From: CAIMUX01 sp964473865
GTDB lineage: Bacteria; Eisenbacteria; RBG-16-71-46; CAIMUX01
Reading direction: 5' to 3'
NCBI GenBank assembly: GCA_964473865.1
Contig: CAYYQN010000014.1
Coordinates: 1-64,000, forward strand
DNA length: 64,000 bases
Below the pieces are notes generated by a model. That model searched no databases. It saw nothing but the letters and a program-made list of their open reading frames with translations, and was not told the DNA's origin. Positions within the stretch are counted from its first letter, which is position 1; each line of letters starts with the position of its first letter. Below are positions 16,791 through 24,892 of the stretch, piece after piece. The translations under genes were made by a program, and so were the position numbers.

Positions 16791-17552
16791 ATGACCACCG
16801 GCACGCATACGCCGCCGCCGGTCCCGGCCCACACCATCATCCGCACCCATGGCCTCTGCCGGGAGTACCGGATGGGCGGCGAACGCGTCCGCGCCTTGCG
16901 AGACCTCGATCTGGCCGTGGACCGAAACGAGTACGTCGCGATCATGGGTCCTTCGGGATCCGGGAAGTCGACTCTCATGAACATCCTCGGTTGCCTCGAT
17001 ACTCCGACGGCGGGCTCTTACTGGTTGCGCGGGACCTTGGTGTCCGGCATGTCCGACCAGGCGCTGGCACAGGTCCGGAATCGGGACATCGGGTTCGTCT
17101 TCCAGACGTTCAACCTGCTGTCGCGCGCCTCGGCCCTCAAGAACGTGGAGCTGCCTCTGCTTTACGCCGGCGTTCGTGCCGGGCTGCGGCGTCAGCGGGC
17201 CGTCGCCGCCCTCGAACGCGTGCAACTGGGCGATCGCCTGCACCACCGGCCGAATGAGCTCTCGGGCGGGCAGCGGCAGCGGGTGGCCCTGGCCCGCGCG
17301 CTGGTGACCCAGCCGTCACTCCTCCTGGCGGACGAGCCGACCGGGAATCTCGACAGTCGGACCGGCGAGGAGGTTCTCGGGGTCTTCGAGCGACTGCACG
17401 AGGAAGGACAGACGATCATCGTGGTGACTCATGATCCGGATGTGGCCGACCACTGCCATCGCCGGATCATGCTTCGCGACGGGGTGATCGCCTCGGATGA
17501 TCGGACCGGAAGCAACGCGCGGGCGCCGGCTTCTGGAGGGAAGGAAGGATGA
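16791..17552 (+). CDS. MacB-type ABC transporter ATP-binding subunit
   Basis: This 253-residue protein is an ABC ATPase with Walker A 'GPSGSGKST', the LolD/MacB-like Q-loop segment 'IGFVFQTFNLLSRASALKNVELPLLYAG' in part, signature 'LSGGQRQR' and Walker B 'LLLADEPTGNLD'. It powers the efflux system encoded just downstream (outer-membrane channel, periplasmic adaptor, permease). The start is the ATG at 16791; the longer frame upstream has no family resemblance. Its stop overlaps the next start (ATGA). Confidence 0.92.
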   Translation: MTTGTHTPPPVPAHTIIRTHGLCREYRMGGERVRALRDLDLAVDRNEYVAIMGPSGSGKSTLMNILGCLDTPTAGSYWLRGTLVSGMSDQALAQVRNRDIGFVFQTFNLLSRASALKNVELPLLYAGVRAGLRRQRAVAALERVQLGDRLHHRPNELSGGQRQRVALARALVTQPSLLLADEPTGNLDSRTGEEVLGVFERLHEEGQTIIVVTHDPDVADHCHRRIMLRDGVIASDDRTGSNARAPASGGKEG

Positions 17553-18928
17553 GCGGGGAACCAGCTCGAAGAGGCCTGCTTCGCAGCTTCCGGATCGGGG
17601 CGCTGGTCGCGCTCGGAATCGGGTGCGCGCCGGCATTCGGGGCCGGGGGGGACCTCGGGTCGGCTCCCGCGCGCGAGGCCCCGGCCCGACCGATCTTGCT
17701 GGCGGAGGCGCTGTCCCTGGCCCGACAGCATGCGGTGGCGATTCTGGAAGCGGCCGGGCGAAAGCGGGCCCGGGAGGCGGACGTACGGTCGGCCTATGCC
17801 GCGTTTCTTCCCAGCGTAAGTCTCTCGGCCGGAGCGTCGCGACAACTTCCGGCGGAAGGACTGAGAACTCGGGTCGAGAACGGCCAGGTGATCACGGTGC
17901 CGTCCGACCCCTGGTCGAGCAGCGTCGGGCTCGGCGCCAGCGTGACCCTGTTCGAAGGCGGGCGCCGGATCTTCGATCTCCAGCAGGCGCGGGCGCAACA
18001 GCTCCTGGCCGAAGTCAACGAAGACGCCCAGGAATTCGCCGTCGCCCTGCTCGTCAAGGAGCAGTACTTCGATATCCTGGCCGCGCAGGAAACGGAGACC
18101 GCTGCCCGCGCCCAACTGGCGCAGGCGCGGCAGCAGAATCGCGCCGCGAGCGCCCGCGTCCGCGCCCGGACTGCGACCCGCTCGGACTCCCTGCGGGCCG
18201 CAATCCAGGTGCGATCCGCCGAGTTGGCGGTGCAGGACGCGAGGGACGTTGCCGCGATCGCCAGCGCCGCGCTCACCCGCGCCGTCGGATCGTCGGAACC
18301 AGTGACGGCGGATCTGAACGGCGCGCTCGGGACGGATGAACTTCGGGTCGGGGCCGACTCGCTGCGCGCGTGGGCGGAGCACGGCCCCTCCGTGCGCCAG
18401 GCGGAACTTGCCCTGTCCGCGGCGCGGGTCGCGCGCCGGGCTTCCTGGGGAACCTATCTGCCCAGCGTGTCGATGTCCTATTCGCGAAGCGGGAGCGGAA
18501 CCGGCCGGACCCTGTTCAAGGATACGGACGACTTCTCCTACGCCGGATCGATCCGCCTTTCGCTCTCGCTTCCGCTCTTCAACCAGCTGCAGCGGGAAGG
18601 GCAGGTCACCCAGGCCGACGTCGCCCTCCACAACGCGGAGGTCGCGCTGCGGGATGCGCAGCTGGCGGCTCGGTCCGATGCCTCGCGATTGCTGGTCGCC
18701 TACCGGTCGGCAGGAGATCGCGTCGCTACGGAAGGGCTCAACGTGGAAACGGCGGCAGAGGATCTCCGCGTGCAGGAGCTTCGCTACGCGGAAGGGGCCT
18801 CGACCCTGCTCGACCTGCTGACGTCGCAGACGCAACTCGACCAGGCGCGGCGGGACTTGATCCGGGCGCGCTACGACCGGCGGATGGCGAAGGCTCAGCT
18901 TGAGGCCCTCGTGGGGCAAGCCCTATGA
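17549..18928 (+). CDS. TolC-family outer membrane efflux channel
   Basis: This 459-residue protein has a signal peptide (basic start, hydrophobic core ending near 'PAFGA'). Two repeated OEP halves with long helices follow; the typical 'LLxEALSLARQHA' start and 'LRYAEGASTLLDLLTSQTQLDQAR' end are in register with TolC proteins. It should form the trimeric outer-membrane exit duct for the tripartite pump. It is coupled to the ATPase gene upstream by ATGA and followed 49 nt later by the adaptor gene. A clear outer-membrane marker for the organism. Confidence 0.92.
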   Translation: MSGEPARRGLLRSFRIGALVALGIGCAPAFGAGGDLGSAPAREAPARPILLAEALSLARQHAVAILEAAGRKRAREADVRSAYAAFLPSVSLSAGASRQLPAEGLRTRVENGQVITVPSDPWSSSVGLGASVTLFEGGRRIFDLQQARAQQLLAEVNEDAQEFAVALLVKEQYFDILAAQETETAARAQLAQARQQNRAASARVRARTATRSDSLRAAIQVRSAELAVQDARDVAAIASAALTRAVGSSEPVTADLNGALGTDELRVGADSLRAWAEHGPSVRQAELALSAARVARRASWGTYLPSVSMSYSRSGSGTGRTLFKDTDDFSYAGSIRLSLSLPLFNQLQREGQVTQADVALHNAEVALRDAQLAARSDASRLLVAYRSAGDRVATEGLNVETAAEDLRVQELRYAEGASTLLDLLTSQTQLDQARRDLIRARYDRRMAKAQLEALVGQAL

Positions 18929-18977
18929 AGCGGGTCGGAGCCCCGCCTTCTGTGGAGAGGTCTGAAGGGAGGATCTG

Positions 18978-20561
18978 GTGCAACACCTGACGGGCCGGCG
19001 GACCTGGACCTTGCTCGGAATCGCGTTGGCGGTTGCGGCTGTGGCATTCCTCGCCATGCGGGGTCTGCCGGGGCGTCGTGGGAACGACCCTGGCGTCACC
19101 ACCGAGGCCGCCGCCCGGCGAGACATTACGGTGAACATCGAGGCGACCGGAGTCGTGGAGCCGGTCGATCTGGTCGAGGTGAAGTCCAAGGCCTCCGGCC
19201 AGATTCTCCGGATGCCGGTGGAGGTAGGCTCGGTCGTGCACGCCGGCGACCTGCTGGCGCAAATCGACATGGTGGATGTGCAGAATTCATACGAACAGGC
19301 CGATGCGGCCGAACGGGCCGCCCAGGCGAAGGTGGATGTCTCCCAGGCGCAGTTGCGGCGGGCGAAGGAGCTGTTCGCACAGCAGGTGATCACGGTTGCG
19401 GAGCACGAGAATGCGGTGCTCGACTATGCCAACGCCGAGTCGCAACTGGTGAAGGCCCGCACCGATCTGGATACGGCGCGCCAGCGCCGGGATGATGCGA
19501 CGGTGCGGGCACCCATTTCCGGGACGATTCTCGAGCAGCTCGTGTCCGCGGGACAGGTAATCGCTTCGGCCACCTCCTCGGTGAGCGGCGGTACCGCCCT
19601 GATGCGGATGGCGGACCTCGGTCGGATCCGTTTGCGGGCCCTGGTCAGCGAAACCGACATCGGGAGCGTACGACCCGGCCAGGTCGCTACCGTGGAGATG
19701 GAGGCATTCCCGGACCGGACATTTCGCGGCGAAGTCGAAAAGGTTGAGCCGCAAGCCGTGGTCCAGCAGTCGGTGACGATGTTTCCGGTGCTGATTTCGA
19801 TCGCCAACGAGGACGGGCTTCTGCTCCCAGGAATGAACGGGGAGGTGTCGATGGAGGTCGCCAGCCGGATGGATGTCGTGGCGATTCCTCTCGATGCCGT
19901 GCGCCCCGTCCGCGAGCTTCCCTCGGTCGCGGCGACTTTCGGTTTGAGTGCGGATTCCGTGCAGGCGCAACTCGCCCGCAGCGCTCTGACCCGCCGTGCC
20001 CGGCTGCCCGGTTCGCCGGCGAAGGTCGACTCTTCCCGCGGGTATGGCGCCCGCGCCGGGCGTGGACAGGGTCCGCCGGGAGAGAATCGCTTCCCCCGGG
20101 ACAGCGGTCCGCAGGGCCCGCCGGAAGGAGCGTTCGGCGTCGGCCCCGCTTCCGACGGGTCCGGCGATCGCCACCGTCCGGAGGGACCTCCTGAGGGGGG
20201 CCCGGGGCTCGGCGGAAGCCCGGGGTCGGACAGCTCCCCGGACGGTTCTCTGACGAACGCGGCGGGCGCCGGGGCGAGTCCCGCCAGCGCGGATCGCGGC
20301 GGCCGCGCCCAGGGCGTGCTCGTGCGCACGGCACGAGGAGTCGAGGCCCGGGCGGTCCGTCTCGGTCTGAGCGATTACGACTACGCCCAGGTCCTGAGCG
20401 GGGTCCGGGAGGGCGACCAGGTCGTCCTGCTGGGAGTCGCGGAACAGCAGACTCGGCGAAGCGATGAACAGAGCCGCATCCGGGAGCGCATGGGCAACGG
20501 GATGCCCGGCGCGCCGCCCGGGACGGGCAGCACGAGCCGGACGTCCCGCGGAGGACGCTGA
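18978..20561 (+). CDS. MacA-like periplasmic adaptor (membrane fusion protein)
   Basis: This 527-residue protein starts at GTG 18978, five bases after AGGGAGG. It has an N-terminal membrane anchor (residues about 10-27), a barrel-sandwich half 'VKSKASGQILRMPVEVGSVVHAGDLLAQID', a helical hairpin (about 95-165), the second half 'VRAPISGTILEQLVSAGQVI', and a beta-barrel domain. Residues about 335-445 are an extremely Gly/Pro/Ser/Asp-rich insertion inside the membrane-proximal domain, which makes it about 120 residues longer than usual. The final 60 residues resume the normal fold. It bridges permease and TolC. Confidence 0.9.
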   Translation: MQHLTGRRTWTLLGIALAVAAVAFLAMRGLPGRRGNDPGVTTEAAARRDITVNIEATGVVEPVDLVEVKSKASGQILRMPVEVGSVVHAGDLLAQIDMVDVQNSYEQADAAERAAQAKVDVSQAQLRRAKELFAQQVITVAEHENAVLDYANAESQLVKARTDLDTARQRRDDATVRAPISGTILEQLVSAGQVIASATSSVSGGTALMRMADLGRIRLRALVSETDIGSVRPGQVATVEMEAFPDRTFRGEVEKVEPQAVVQQSVTMFPVLISIANEDGLLLPGMNGEVSMEVASRMDVVAIPLDAVRPVRELPSVAATFGLSADSVQAQLARSALTRRARLPGSPAKVDSSRGYGARAGRGQGPPGENRFPRDSGPQGPPEGAFGVGPASDGSGDRHRPEGPPEGGPGLGGSPGSDSSPDGSLTNAAGAGASPASADRGGRAQGVLVRTARGVEARAVRLGLSDYDYAQVLSGVREGDQVVLLGVAEQQTRRSDEQSRIRERMGNGMPGAPPGTGSTSRTSRGGR

Positions 20562-20562
20562 G

Positions 20563-21786
20563 ATGATTCTGGGCGAGACCATGGGGGTCGCGCTCGACGC
20601 GCTGCGCGCCAACAAGCTCCGTTCGCTCCTCACCATGCTGGGCATCGTCATCGGGGTGGCGGCGGTGATCGCAATGGTTGCGCTCGGGCGTGGCGCCCAG
20701 CAATCGGTCAACGACCGGATCGCCTCGCTCGGGACGACGCTCCTGACGGTGATGCCCGGCCAGGCGCGGGGACCCGGAATGATCGCCTCCGCTTCGGATC
20801 GCGCCGCCCTGACGCTGGATGACGCGAACGCGCTTGAGGAGCGGGCGGAACACATCCGGGCGGTGCAGCCGGAGATGTCGCGGCAGCTCCAGGTGCAGTT
20901 CGAGAGCAAGAACACCAACACCACGGTGGTGGGATCGACCGCCAACTATCTTGAGGTCCGCAAGTTCAACCTGGCCTTCGGCCGCATGTTCACGAGCAGC
21001 GAGAACACCGCGCGCCGGCGGGTGGCGGTGCTCGGCGCGCAGGTGCTGGAGGACCTCGGAGTCGCGTCCGCCTCCGCGCTCCTCGATTCGGAAATCCGCA
21101 TCGGCGGGATCCGGTTCCTGGTCGTCGGGGTGCTGGCGTCGAAGGGGCAGGGCGGCGGCTTCATGAACCCCGACGACCAGGTGCTCATTCCGATCCAGAC
21201 CGCCCGCTACCGCTTGATCGGCAGCGATCGGCTCCGTTCCATCAGTGTCGTGAGTCCGAGCGAAGACGAAATCCCGGTCACCATGGCGGAAATCGAGAAG
21301 ATCCTGCGGCGCGAACACCGTCGGACCGGAACGCAGGAGAACGACTTCTCCATCCGCAACCAGGCCGACTTCCTCTCCACCCTGGGCGAGACGACCAAGG
21401 TCTTCACCTACCTCCTGGCGGGCATCGCCGCCGTGAGCCTGCTCGTGGGCGGAATCGGCATCATGAACATCATGCTGGTTTCAGTCACGGAGCGGACCCG
21501 GGAGATCGGCGTGCGCAAGGCGCTCGGCGCCACGAAGGGGAACATCCTGCTGCAGTTCCTGATCGAGGCCATGGTTCTCTGCCTGATGGGCGGCGCCATC
21601 GGAATCGGAGTCGGAACCGGCACGGCCGCCCTCCTGCGCCTGGCATTCTCCTGGCACACCTCGGTGGGCCCCTCCTCCGTGCTTGTGGCCTTCGTGTTTT
21701 CCGCCGCGGTCGGCATCGTCTTCGGCGTGTGGCCCGCGCGGCGCGCGGCGGCGCTCGATCCGATCGAGGCGCTGCGTTACGAGTAG
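20563..21786 (+). CDS. MacB-type ABC transporter permease
   Basis: This 407-residue permease has an N-terminal transmembrane helix (residues about 20-40, 'LRSLLTMLGIVIGVAAVIAM'), a large periplasmic MacB_PCD domain (about 45-280), and three C-terminal helices forming the FtsX domain with the hallmark 'GGIGIMNIMLVSVTERTREIG'. It is split from its ATPase, unlike E. coli MacB where both are fused. The chosen ATG 20563 directly follows the adaptor stop. Substrate is unknown; related pumps export macrolides, lipids or peptides. Confidence 0.92.
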   Translation: MILGETMGVALDALRANKLRSLLTMLGIVIGVAAVIAMVALGRGAQQSVNDRIASLGTTLLTVMPGQARGPGMIASASDRAALTLDDANALEERAEHIRAVQPEMSRQLQVQFESKNTNTTVVGSTANYLEVRKFNLAFGRMFTSSENTARRRVAVLGAQVLEDLGVASASALLDSEIRIGGIRFLVVGVLASKGQGGGFMNPDDQVLIPIQTARYRLIGSDRLRSISVVSPSEDEIPVTMAEIEKILRREHRRTGTQENDFSIRNQADFLSTLGETTKVFTYLLAGIAAVSLLVGGIGIMNIMLVSVTERTREIGVRKALGATKGNILLQFLIEAMVLCLMGGAIGIGVGTGTAALLRLAFSWHTSVGPSSVLVAFVFSAAVGIVFGVWPARRAAALDPIEALRYE

Positions 21787-21850
21787 GCGGGTGGAGTCGG
21801 GACGCCGGGGAGACGCCGCACCTCGGACCAGCCCTGACGACCGGCGCGCC

Positions 21851-22645
21851 TCACGCCGGCGGCGTGCCGCCAACCAGGCTGTCTTGCAGGATTTCCGCAG
21901 CGATCGCGAGCGCGATCTGCGCCGGGCTGCGCGCGCCAATGGGCAACCCGATCGGACAGTGGACCCCGGCCAGCCAGTCCGGAGCCACGCCGTCCGCAGC
22001 GAGAGCGCGGCGGGTCTCCTCCCACTTCCGCCGACTGCCGATCATGCCGACGTATCCGGCGAATCCCTGGTCCCAGATTGCGCGCAGGGTCTGGCCGTCC
22101 AGCGCATGTCCGTGGGTGAGTATGACGAGGTGTGACCAGCCGACGAGGCCATTGTGCGCGATCCACTCCGGGGGTGGCTCCGCGGCCAGGAGGGCCGCCC
22201 GCGGGAACCGATCGGCGGTGGCTTGTTCGGCGCGAGGATCGACGACCCCGTGGGCCAGACCAAGCTCCACCAGGAACCGGGCCAACGCGTGCGCAACGTG
22301 CCCGGCGCCGAAGAGCAGGACACGCGGACCGCCGACCACGACCTCGATCGCCAGGACCGCGGTTCCGCCGCAGAGCGAGTCGACCCCACCCGGCGCCGCA
22401 GCATCGAGACGCAGGCGAAGGAGCCCGCCGCGGCCGCGGGCGATCGTGGCCAACGCCTCGTCACGGGCGCGTATCTCGACGCTCCCGCCGCCCACCGTTC
22501 CCTGCGTCCGTCCCCCGGGAAAGACCAGCATCTTCTGTCCCGGCGAGGCGGGGGAGGAGCCTTCCACTTCAAGCACCGAGACGAGGGCAAACGTCTCGCC
22601 CGATTCCAGGGCCGAGAGCGCGGCGCGCAGGATCTCCGGATTCAT
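21851..22645 (-). CDS. xdhC: XdhC-family molybdenum enzyme maturation factor
   Basis: This 264-residue protein has the XdhC N-terminal segment ('FALVSVLEVEGSSPASPGQKM', with the 'GSSPRxxG'-like turn) and a C-terminal Rossmann domain ('RVLLFGAGHVAHALARFL', then 'ILTHGHALD' and 'YVGMIGSRRK'). XdhC proteins bind and sulphurate the molybdenum cofactor before insertion into xanthine dehydrogenase-type enzymes. It is the last gene of the purine operon and its ATG overlaps the mocA-like stop. Cysteine at about residue 97 ('SLCGGT') is where XdhC family members bind the cofactor. Confidence 0.9.
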   Translation of the reverse strand: MNPEILRAALSALESGETFALVSVLEVEGSSPASPGQKMLVFPGGRTQGTVGGGSVEIRARDEALATIARGRGGLLRLRLDAAAPGGVDSLCGGTAVLAIEVVVGGPRVLLFGAGHVAHALARFLVELGLAHGVVDPRAEQATADRFPRAALLAAEPPPEWIAHNGLVGWSHLVILTHGHALDGQTLRAIWDQGFAGYVGMIGSRRKWEETRRALAADGVAPDWLAGVHCPIGLPIGARSPAQIALAIAAEILQDSLVGGTPPA

Positions 22646-23367
22646 GGATCTCCCTTCTCCGAACCGGCGGCGGGGGAACCCGCCGGGCCTTCCGGTTCGC
22701 GTTCGTTCCGGTTGCGCAGAATGCCGGCGTCGTCCACCTCGACGTCACGGATGCGCGCCGGGTCGCGGTGGACCAGGCTTCGCAGCGGCTCATCCGGCGC
22801 GAGGGCGAACACTTCAGGCCAGACGGCGCGGGACAGCAGCACGGGATGACCGTGGCGACCGCGGTACGTCGGCAAGAAGATCAAGCCGGCGGCGGGAGGC
22901 GCGACCGGCGACGCCTGGGCGCCGGCCGATACCCGGCCGGCCGGGGGCGCGCCTCGGGCCGGAGGGTTGAAGGATGCCAGGTGCGCCTGCACGAGCGAGC
23001 GGATCGTCGCGGCACGCACGTCGGGATGGTCGACCGAGTGGATGACGGCGCCGGTGGTGTCATCCGGAACGGCCCGAAGCCCGCACTGGAGGCTCCCCGC
23101 CCGGCCCAACTGCCACGACTCGTTCACCACCCACAAGACCGGCGGTGGGGGGTCGTCGGTGTCACGGGGAAGCCTGTCCATACGAACGCCCGCCTGGGCC
23201 GCGGCCGCCCCGGCGCCGAGAACGGCGACCACCGGCCGACAGCCACTCTCTCGCAGCGTGCCGATCACGATCTCGAGCCAGGTCCTGTCCCCGCTGACGG
23301 CAAGAGCCTTGGGCCCGCCGTAGCGGGTTCCACTCCCGGCCGCCAGCAACACTCCGGCCACGCTCAT
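22642..23367 (-). CDS. mocA: MocA-like molybdenum cofactor nucleotidyltransferase
   Basis: This 241-residue nucleotidyltransferase starts with 'VAGVLLAAGSGTRYGGPKAL', the MobA/MocA nucleotide-binding loop, and has the conserved 'SVDHPDV' metal site and 'RGRHGHPVLL'. MocA cytidylylates molybdopterin to give the MCD cofactor of xanthine-dehydrogenase-like enzymes. A Pro/Ala/Gly-rich insert occupies residues about 136-160. It is coupled by ATGA overlaps at both ends to the FeS/FAD subunit gene and to xdhC. Whether CTP is the true substrate cannot be read from the sequence. Confidence 0.85.
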   Translation of the reverse strand: MSVAGVLLAAGSGTRYGGPKALAVSGDRTWLEIVIGTLRESGCRPVVAVLGAGAAAAQAGVRMDRLPRDTDDPPPPVLWVVNESWQLGRAGSLQCGLRAVPDDTTGAVIHSVDHPDVRAATIRSLVQAHLASFNPPARGAPPAGRVSAGAQASPVAPPAAGLIFLPTYRGRHGHPVLLSRAVWPEVFALAPDEPLRSLVHRDPARIRDVEVDDAGILRNRNEREPEGPAGSPAAGSEKGDP

Positions 23368-24809
23368 GGCCCGCCGCAGCCCCGCAGGAAGCGTGCCACG
23401 AGTCGGCCGGTGACGAAGCGGCGATAGGCGATGTCGGAGCGCACGTCATCGATCGGCGTGACTTCGGCCGCGGCCGAGAGGGCAGCCTCCTCGATGCGCT
23501 CCGCATCCAGCCGGCGGCCCTCGATGAGTCCCATCGTCCGGGAGAGGAGGATCGGCGTCGGGGCCACGCTGCCCGCGGCGAGGCGGACGGCGCGCAGGGT
23601 TCCGGCTGCGTCGACTTGCGCCGCGCCCGCCACGGACGCTCGGGCGATCGACTGGGCCCGGCGGGTCCCGGCCTTGAAGAACGCCTGCCGGAGATCCGGT
23701 TCGGGCAGCGGCACGCGCACGGCGACGATCAGCTCATTCGTCCGGCGCACCGTCCGGCGGTAGCCGGTTACGAACGACTCCAGCGGAATCTCCCGCGTTC
23801 CGGCGCTCGAGGCCAGAACGACCACGGCGCCGAGCGCGAGGAGCGCGGGGGGGAGGTCGGCCGCGGGAGAGGCGCCTGCCAGGTTTCCACCGATGGTCGC
23901 GCGATTGCGGATTGCCGGCGCGCCAAAAAGAGACGCCGCGGTTGCCACTGCCGGCAGATACCGGCGGGTCCGCGGATCCTGCGCGAGTGCCGCCACGGTT
24001 GTCATCGCCCCGATCTCGATCGCCTCCCCGCGGATGTGGACTCCGGAAAGACCCTGGATGCGGGAGAGATCCAGCACGAACCGAGGCCGGATCGGCGAGT
24101 CCAGGGCGACAACCATGAGGTCGGTGCCGCCGGCCAGGATGAGCCCATCGCAGTCGCCCGTTCCGGAATGCGAATCGAGAACCGAGAGGGCTTCCGCCAG
24201 GGTGATAGGGGCGTAGGACGCGGGGTCCGGCGCAGCGTTCGCGGGCACAGCCGGCTGACTGCGCGGCGCCGTGCCGCCGAGTGAGGCCGCGACCGGGACT
24301 CGGGGCGAGATCACGACCGGACCCGCTCCGGCCCCCTCGCGGGACGCCTCCGTCCGTGTCCCTGCGGCCTTTCGCACGGCCCGGACAATCCGCTCATAGC
24401 CGGTGCAGCGGCAGATGTTCCCGGAGAGTCCGGCCCGAATCGCTTCCTCCGTGGGTTCGGGATCGCTGGCCAGCAGGGCGTGGGTCGCCTGCACCATGCC
24501 TGGTATACAGAAGCCGCACTGCACCGCTCCCTCGTCAAGGAACGCCTGCTGCACCGGGTCCGGCGCGGTCTCCGGCCCTCTCCCCTCGATGGTTTGGACT
24601 TCACGCCCGGGGAGATGGATGGCCGGGACGAGGCACGATTGCACCAGCATCCCGTCAAGAAGGACCGCGCATGCGCCGCACTCGCCTTCGCCACACCCCT
24701 CTTTGGCCCCCGTGAGGCCGAGATCGTCCCGAAGGATGTCCAGCAGCCGGCGCAGGGGCGGGCTCTCCAGCTCGCGCGCCCCGCCGTTCACGCGAAAGCG
24801 GATCTTCAT
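23364..24809 (-). CDS. Molybdenum hydroxylase FeS subunit fused to FAD subunit
   Basis: This 481-residue protein joins two normally separate subunits. Residues 1-155 are a two-[2Fe-2S] module ('CGEGECGACAVLLDG' and 'CGFCIPG' with 'CRCTGY'). After a linker rich in Ala and Pro, residues about 190-480 are the FAD-binding domain ('LAGGTDLMV' and 'TIGGNLAGASPAADLPPALL'). It passes electrons from the molybdenum subunit encoded upstream to FAD. I chose the ATG at 24809 because the FeS fold begins exactly there and GGGAGAGG precedes it. The start region is partly duplicated 71 bp upstream. Confidence 0.9.
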   Translation of the reverse strand: MKIRFRVNGGARELESPPLRRLLDILRDDLGLTGAKEGCGEGECGACAVLLDGMLVQSCLVPAIHLPGREVQTIEGRGPETAPDPVQQAFLDEGAVQCGFCIPGMVQATHALLASDPEPTEEAIRAGLSGNICRCTGYERIVRAVRKAAGTRTEASREGAGAGPVVISPRVPVAASLGGTAPRSQPAVPANAAPDPASYAPITLAEALSVLDSHSGTGDCDGLILAGGTDLMVVALDSPIRPRFVLDLSRIQGLSGVHIRGEAIEIGAMTTVAALAQDPRTRRYLPAVATAASLFGAPAIRNRATIGGNLAGASPAADLPPALLALGAVVVLASSAGTREIPLESFVTGYRRTVRRTNELIVAVRVPLPEPDLRQAFFKAGTRRAQSIARASVAGAAQVDAAGTLRAVRLAAGSVAPTPILLSRTMGLIEGRRLDAERIEEAALSAAAEVTPIDDVRSDIAYRRFVTGRLVARFLRGCGGP

Positions 24810-24892
24810 GACGATCCTCTCCCACGCGAGTCGAGTGCAGCCGGCGGCCGGCCGCCGTTCGCGCGAAAGCGGGTTCTCATGGCGATCCTCCC
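24781..24892. repeat. Tandem duplication, 71-bp period, about 41-bp similar arms
   Basis: The stretches 24781-24821 and 24852-24892 are closely similar over 41 bp, with a few substitutions. Each covers a ribosome binding site, an ATG (minus strand) and about ten codons. Substitutions between the copies suggest the duplication is not recent. Confidence 0.85.
24806..24880 (-). CDS. 24-codon coupled micro-ORF made by duplication of a gene start
   Basis: This short frame begins 'MRTRFRANGG', a copy of the start of the next gene ('MKIRFRVNGG'), and is preceded by its own copy of the ribosome binding site. Its ATG overlaps the stop of the molybdenum subunit gene, and its TGA overlaps the ATG of the FeS/FAD gene, so ribosomes could pass through all three. 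It is most likely a by-product of a 71-bp tandem duplication whose length is not a multiple of three. It may have no function beyond keeping translational coupling. Confidence 0.45.
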   Translation of the reverse strand: MRTRFRANGGRPPAALDSRGRGSS

